Assembly: GCF_000974985.2 (NCBI RefSeq)
Contig: NZ_LAVA02000057.1
Span: 44,868 to 108,867, forward strand
Reading direction: 5' to 3'
DNA: 64,000 nt
Origin: Streptomyces mangrovisoli
GTDB taxonomy: Bacteria > Actinomycetota > Actinomycetes > Streptomycetales > Streptomycetaceae
Shown here: piece by piece, positions 60,686-64,000 of the stretch
Position numbering within the stretch: position 1 is the stretch's first letter
Layout of the letters: every line of letters begins with the position of its first letter
Translations under genes and position numbers: made by a program
The notes under the pieces: generated by a model
The model's database searches: none
Told to the model about the DNA's origin: nothing
What the model saw: only the letters and a program-made list of their open reading frames with translations

Positions 60686-61195
60686 ATGAAGCCCCTGACC
60701 GAGCGGGAGATCCGCGCCGCCTTCGTGAACTGCACCAAGGGTCAGGCCAAGCGCCTGTTCGTCCCCCACGACCTCGACGAACGCCCCTGGGACGACCTGG
60801 ACTTCCTCGGCTGGCGGGATCCCCAGGCCCCCGACCGCGCCTATCTCGTCGCCGAGCTGGACGGCCGCCCGGCTGCGCTCGCCCTGCGCTCCTCCGGCGG
60901 CGGTTCCTGGCAGTCGCGACGCAGCATGTGCTCGGTCTGCCTGACCACCCACACCGGAGGCGTCTCGCTCATGGTCGCCGCGAAGGCGGGCAAGGCCGGG
61001 CAGCAGGGCAACTCCGTGGGCGTGTACATGTGCAGCGACCTCGCCTGCCCGTTGTACGTGCGGGGCAAGAAGGACGCGGGGATCGGCGCGCGCCTGCCGG
61101 AGTCGCTCACCCTGGAGGAGAAGGTCGAGCGGACCGTCGCGCATCTCGCGGCGTTCGTCGCCAAGGTCACCGCGGAGGCGCCTCCGCGCGGCTGA
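60686..61195 (+). CDS. FBP (elongation factor G-binding) zinc-finger protein
   Basis: A 169-residue protein of the FBP family. The start MKPLTEREIRAAFVNCTKGQAKRL is typical. The C-terminal treble-clef zinc finger has Cys82, Cys85, Cys116 and Cys121 (MCSVCLTTH and MCSDLAC). FBP/FusB proteins bind EF-G and in staphylococci protect against fusidic acid. ATG 60686 is the family-consistent start. The TetR regulator is divergent from it and probably controls it. Confidence 0.87.
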   Translation: MKPLTEREIRAAFVNCTKGQAKRLFVPHDLDERPWDDLDFLGWRDPQAPDRAYLVAELDGRPAALALRSSGGGSWQSRRSMCSVCLTTHTGGVSLMVAAKAGKAGQQGNSVGVYMCSDLACPLYVRGKKDAGIGARLPESLTLEEKVERTVAHLAAFVAKVTAEAPPRG

Positions 61196-61339
61196 CCCAC
61201 CGCCCCCGGTCGACCGGCCCTGCCCCCACCCGGCCGGCCTTGCGCCCGCCCTGCGGACTCGCCCCCGGCCGGCAGCCGCTCCGGGCCGACGGTCACTCCC
61301 GGCCGAGAGTCCGTCCCCGGGCGGCGACATCGAGCCAGC

Positions 61340-61390
61340 ATGTCCCAGTGGGACACATGTCTCATCGCGACATGTGTCCCACTGGGACAT
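61340..61390. promoter_or_regulatory. 22-bp perfect inverted repeat with nested operators
   Basis: Bases 61340-61361 and 61369-61390 are perfect inverted repeats with a 7-base centre. Each arm holds the odd dyad TGTCCCA-N-TGGGACA (61341-61355 and 61375-61389, 34 bases centre to centre), so there are probably two operator sites for the TetR protein encoded downstream. Confidence 0.8.
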
Positions 61391-61410
61391 CCAGGCGTAC
61401 GGTGGGTCCC

Positions 61411-62079
61411 ATGAAGGCGACGGAGCCCCTCACCCCGACCCAGGACCGGCGGCAGCGCAAGGCGCAGCAGACGCGGAACGCGCTGGCCGCGGCCGCCGTC
61501 GAGCTGATCCTCGAGCGCGGGCTCGCGGCCACGACCGTCGAGGCGATCGCGGAGCGGGCCGACGTCACCCGCCGCACCTTCAGCCGGTACTTCACCGGCA
61601 AGGAGGACGCGGCGCTGGACTTCGTCCGGGGTGACGGCGACCGCATCAACGCCCTGCTGCGCACCCGGCCGGCCGCCGAGCCGCCGCTGCTCGCCTACCG
61701 GCGGGCGGTGCGCGCGTGGCTCGCCGACCAGGAGAACCCGGCCCACCATCTGCGCCCCCGTATGCGGCGGCTGCTGACCCTGGTGGACACGGAGCCGGCT
61801 CTGTTCGCCGCCTATGAACGCATCCGGGTCGACGCCCAGGAGGAGTCGATCCGGATCATCGCCGAGCGGCTCGGCACGGACGACGTACGGGACATGCGCC
61901 CGGCCGTCGTCGTGGACGCCGCCGCCGGAGTCCTCACCGCCGCGCTGCGCATCTGGGCGCGCGGCGGCGAGGGCCACGACTCGGGAGCCGCAGACCTGGC
62001 CGCCCTGGTGGAGCGGGCCTACGACGCCCTGATCTCGGAGGCCGCCACCGCGGCCGCCGATCCATCTTCCGAAGAGTGA
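61411..62079 (+). CDS. TetR-family regulator
   Basis: A 222-residue TetR protein with HTH at about 22-65 (VEAIAERADVTRRTFSRYF). The C-terminal domain is of the kind often found with oxidoreductase operons. ATG 61411 follows the inverted repeat by 20 bases, and the ribosome binding site is weak. The next gene starts nine bases after its stop, so they form one unit. Confidence 0.9.
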   Translation: MKATEPLTPTQDRRQRKAQQTRNALAAAAVELILERGLAATTVEAIAERADVTRRTFSRYFTGKEDAALDFVRGDGDRINALLRTRPAAEPPLLAYRRAVRAWLADQENPAHHLRPRMRRLLTLVDTEPALFAAYERIRVDAQEESIRIIAERLGTDDVRDMRPAVVVDAAAGVLTAALRIWARGGEGHDSGAADLAALVERAYDALISEAATAAADPSSEE

Positions 62080-62087
62080 GACCGCAC

Positions 62088-62873
62088 ATGAGCACCACCC
62101 CCAGCACGGAGTTCACCTACGCCGACGAGTTCGCCGGCCGCACCGCCCTGGTCACCGGCGCCGCCTCCGGCATCGGCCTGGCCACCGCCCGCCGCCTTGG
62201 GGCCGGCGGCGCGAACGTCGTCATCGCCGACTACAACGCCGAGGGCGCCGAACAGGCCGCCGAGACGCTCAGGGCCGAGGGCATCAAGGCCGCCGCCGTG
62301 AAGCTCGACGTCACCGACCCGGCCTCCGTGGCCGCCGCCGTCGCCTTCGCCCAGGACACCTACGGCGCCCTGCATCTCGCCGTGAACAACGCCGGCATCG
62401 GCGGCCCCAGCGCCCCGACCGGCGCGTACGACCTCGACGCCTACAGCCAGGTCGTCCGCACCAACCTGGACGGCGTCTTCTACTCCCTGCGCCACGAACT
62501 GCCCGCCATCGAGGCGGCCGGCGAGGGCGGCGCCGTGGTCAACGTCGCCTCCATCCTCGGCTCGGTCGGCTTCGCCGGATCGTGCGCCTACGTCGCCGCC
62601 AAGCACGGCGTGGTCGGCCTGACCAAGACGGCCGCCGCCGAGTACGCGGCGAAGAACATCCGCGTCAACGCGGTCGGCCCCGGCTTCATCGAGACCCCGC
62701 TGCTCCAGGGCATGGACCAGCAGGCCTACGACGGCCTGGTCGGCCTGCACCCGATCGCCCGTCTCGGCCGCCCCGAGGAGGTCGCCGAGCTGATCGCCTT
62801 CCTGCTCTCCGACCGCGCCTCCTTCGTGGCCGGCAGCTACCACCTGGTCGACGGCGCCTACACCGCCGTCTGA
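62088..62873 (+). CDS. Short-chain dehydrogenase/reductase
   Basis: A 261-residue classical SDR with Rossmann motif ALVTGAASGIGLATAR, NNAG, catalytic Ser near NVASILG and YVAAK (YxxxK), and the C-terminal FLLSDRASFVAGSYHLVDGAYT. Likely oxidises or reduces a secondary alcohol. ATG 62088 is chosen; GTG 62076, which would overlap the TetR stop, is an alternative. Co-transcribed with the TetR gene and the alcohol dehydrogenase. Confidence 0.9.
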   Translation: MSTTPSTEFTYADEFAGRTALVTGAASGIGLATARRLGAGGANVVIADYNAEGAEQAAETLRAEGIKAAAVKLDVTDPASVAAAVAFAQDTYGALHLAVNNAGIGGPSAPTGAYDLDAYSQVVRTNLDGVFYSLRHELPAIEAAGEGGAVVNVASILGSVGFAGSCAYVAAKHGVVGLTKTAAAEYAAKNIRVNAVGPGFIETPLLQGMDQQAYDGLVGLHPIARLGRPEEVAELIAFLLSDRASFVAGSYHLVDGAYTAV

Positions 62874-62907
62874 GCCGCGCCGTCAGCCACAGAAAGGAGT
62901 TCGCCTC

Positions 62908-63948
62908 ATGAAGGCACTGCAGTACCGCACCATCGGCGCCGCCCCCGAGGTGGTCACCGTCCCCGACCCCGAGCCCGGCCCCGGCCAGGTCCTGCTGAAG
63001 GTCACCGCCGCCGGCGTCTGCCACTCCGACATCGCGGTGATGAGCTGGCCCGCCGAGAACTTCCCCTACGACCTTCCCCTCACCCTCGGCCACGAGGGCG
63101 TCGGCACGGTCGCCGCGCTGGGCGCGGGCGTCAGCGGCGTGCGCGAGGGCGACGCGGTCGCCGTGTACGGGCCCTGGGGGTGCGGCACCTGCGCCAAGTG
63201 CGCGCAGGGCAAGGAGAACTACTGCCTGCGGGCCGACGCCCTCGGCATCCGGCCGCCGGGGCTCGGCGCGCCGGGCGCCATCGCCGAGTACCTGCTCGTC
63301 GACGACCCGCGCCACCTCGTGCCGCTGGACGGTCTGGACCCGGTGACCGCGGTCCCGCTGACCGACGCGGGCCTCACCCCCTACCACGCGATCAAGCGGT
63401 CGCTGCCGAAGCTGGTCCCCGGCTCGACGGCGGTGGTCATCGGCACCGGAGGTCTCGGGCACGTCGCCATCCAGCTGCTGCGCGCCCTCACCCCGGCCCG
63501 GGTGATCGCGCTCGACGTCAGCGAGGACAAGCTGCGGCTGGCCAAGGAGGTCGGCGCCCACGAGGTGGTGGTCTCCGACGCGGGCGCGGCCGCCGCCGTA
63601 CGCGCCCTGACCGGGGGTCTCGGCGCGGAGGCCGTCTTCGACTTCGTCGGCGCCGAGCCGACCGTGAGGACCGCGGGCGCCGTCGCCGCCGTGGAGGCCG
63701 ACGTCACGATCGTCGGCATCGGCGGCGCGGCCCTGCCCGTCGGCTTCGGCACCCTGCCCTTCGAGGTGTCCGTGTCCGCCCCCTACTGGGGCAGCCGCGG
63801 CGAGCTGATCGAGGTCCTCGGCCTGGCCCGCGCGGGCGCGGTCTCGGTGCACACCGAGACCTACTCCTTGGACGAGGCCCCGCTCGCCTACGAGCGCCTG
63901 CACGCCGGAAAGATCAACGGCCGGGCGGTCATCCTGCCGAACGCCTGA
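62908..63948 (+). CDS. Zinc-dependent alcohol dehydrogenase
   Basis: A 346-residue medium-chain ADH. Catalytic zinc site: Cys in AAGVCHSD and GHEGVG. Structural zinc: CGTCAKCAQGKENYC. NAD-binding GTGGLGHVAIQLL. It oxidises alcohols or reduces aldehydes. ATG 62908 has AAAGGAG upstream. Last gene of the TetR-SDR-ADH unit; a hairpin follows. Confidence 0.93.
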   Translation: MKALQYRTIGAAPEVVTVPDPEPGPGQVLLKVTAAGVCHSDIAVMSWPAENFPYDLPLTLGHEGVGTVAALGAGVSGVREGDAVAVYGPWGCGTCAKCAQGKENYCLRADALGIRPPGLGAPGAIAEYLLVDDPRHLVPLDGLDPVTAVPLTDAGLTPYHAIKRSLPKLVPGSTAVVIGTGGLGHVAIQLLRALTPARVIALDVSEDKLRLAKEVGAHEVVVSDAGAAAAVRALTGGLGAEAVFDFVGAEPTVRTAGAVAAVEADVTIVGIGGAALPVGFGTLPFEVSVSAPYWGSRGELIEVLGLARAGAVSVHTETYSLDEAPLAYERLHAGKINGRAVILPNA

Positions 63949-63957
63949 CAGGGGTGA

Positions 63958-63981
63958 GGCGGGCGCCGGTCGCCGCCCGCC
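63958..63981 (+). terminator. Terminator after the alcohol dehydrogenase
   Basis: GGCGGGC pairs with GCCCGCC (plus one further pair) around an 8-base loop, ten bases after the stop. Confidence 0.6.
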
Positions 63982-64000
63982 GAACCGCCGACGCGCGGTC

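Noticed and set aside
61340..61390. Terminator
   Set aside because: It lies just upstream of a TetR gene and holds two nested dyads, so an operator explains it better.

Overview
The window reads as a 64-kb stretch of a Streptomyces (or close actinomycete) chromosome. GC is very high, start codons are often GTG or TTG behind AAGGAG-type ribosome binding sites, genes overlap as ATGA/GTGA/TTGA, and the content is typical: many MFS exporters, TetR/LysR/IclR regulators, an MmyB-type XRE regulator, an FBP zinc-finger protein, DUF4386, DUF1345 and FG-GAP secreted proteins. I recognise no tRNA, rRNA, insertion sequence, prophage or CRISPR array.

Region 1 (1-27 kb) is dominated by catabolism of small, probably aromatic, molecules. 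After a truncated MFS exporter, a cupin, a nucleoside deaminase and an LLM-type oxidoreductase comes a leftward run: extradiol (VOC) dioxygenase, Rieske ferredoxin, acetoacetate-decarboxylase-like enzyme, small protein, TauD-like protein with an altered metal triad (His-Ile-Gly in place of His-x-Asp), orphan solute-binding lipoprotein and MFS transporter. Rightward lie an MFS exporter, a LysR regulator and a six-gene operon (cyclase, FAH hydrolase, amidohydrolase, FAD hydroxylase, second FAH hydrolase, MFS exporter). A shared 37-bp element in three copies ties these units to the LysR regulator. A second module (19-27 kb) holds two acyl-CoA-dehydrogenase-fold flavin monooxygenases, a flavin reductase, two NTF2-like proteins, an MFS transporter and TetR and IclR regulators. 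Two copies of a GGTACGGTACC-type palindrome mark a probable IclR regulon.

Region 2 (27-38 kb) encodes surface and secreted proteins: a lipoprotein, a 1423-residue modular GH87-type alpha-1,3-glucanase, an ornithine-cyclodeaminase-like enzyme, a translationally coupled DUF3500-HupE pair and a DUF1345 membrane protein.

Region 3 (38-46 kb) is a poly-gamma-glutamate-type locus read leftward: CapA/PgsA lipoprotein, a double-sensor double-HAMP membrane protein with no output domain, PgsB ligase with a long disordered tail, PgsC and an NlpC/P60 peptidase. A divergent secreted protein of unknown function starts 20 bp from capA.

Region 4 (46-64 kb) is mixed chromosomal content: XRE/SDR and TetR/SDR pairs with tandem repeats at gene 3' ends, a secreted FG-GAP protein, a CPA1 antiporter, an MdcB/CitG-like protein, a Tat-exported intradiol dioxygenase next to a histidine kinase/response regulator pair, a TetR-FBP divergent pair around a clear operator, and a TetR-SDR-alcohol dehydrogenase unit preceded by a perfect 22-bp inverted repeat with nested palindromes.
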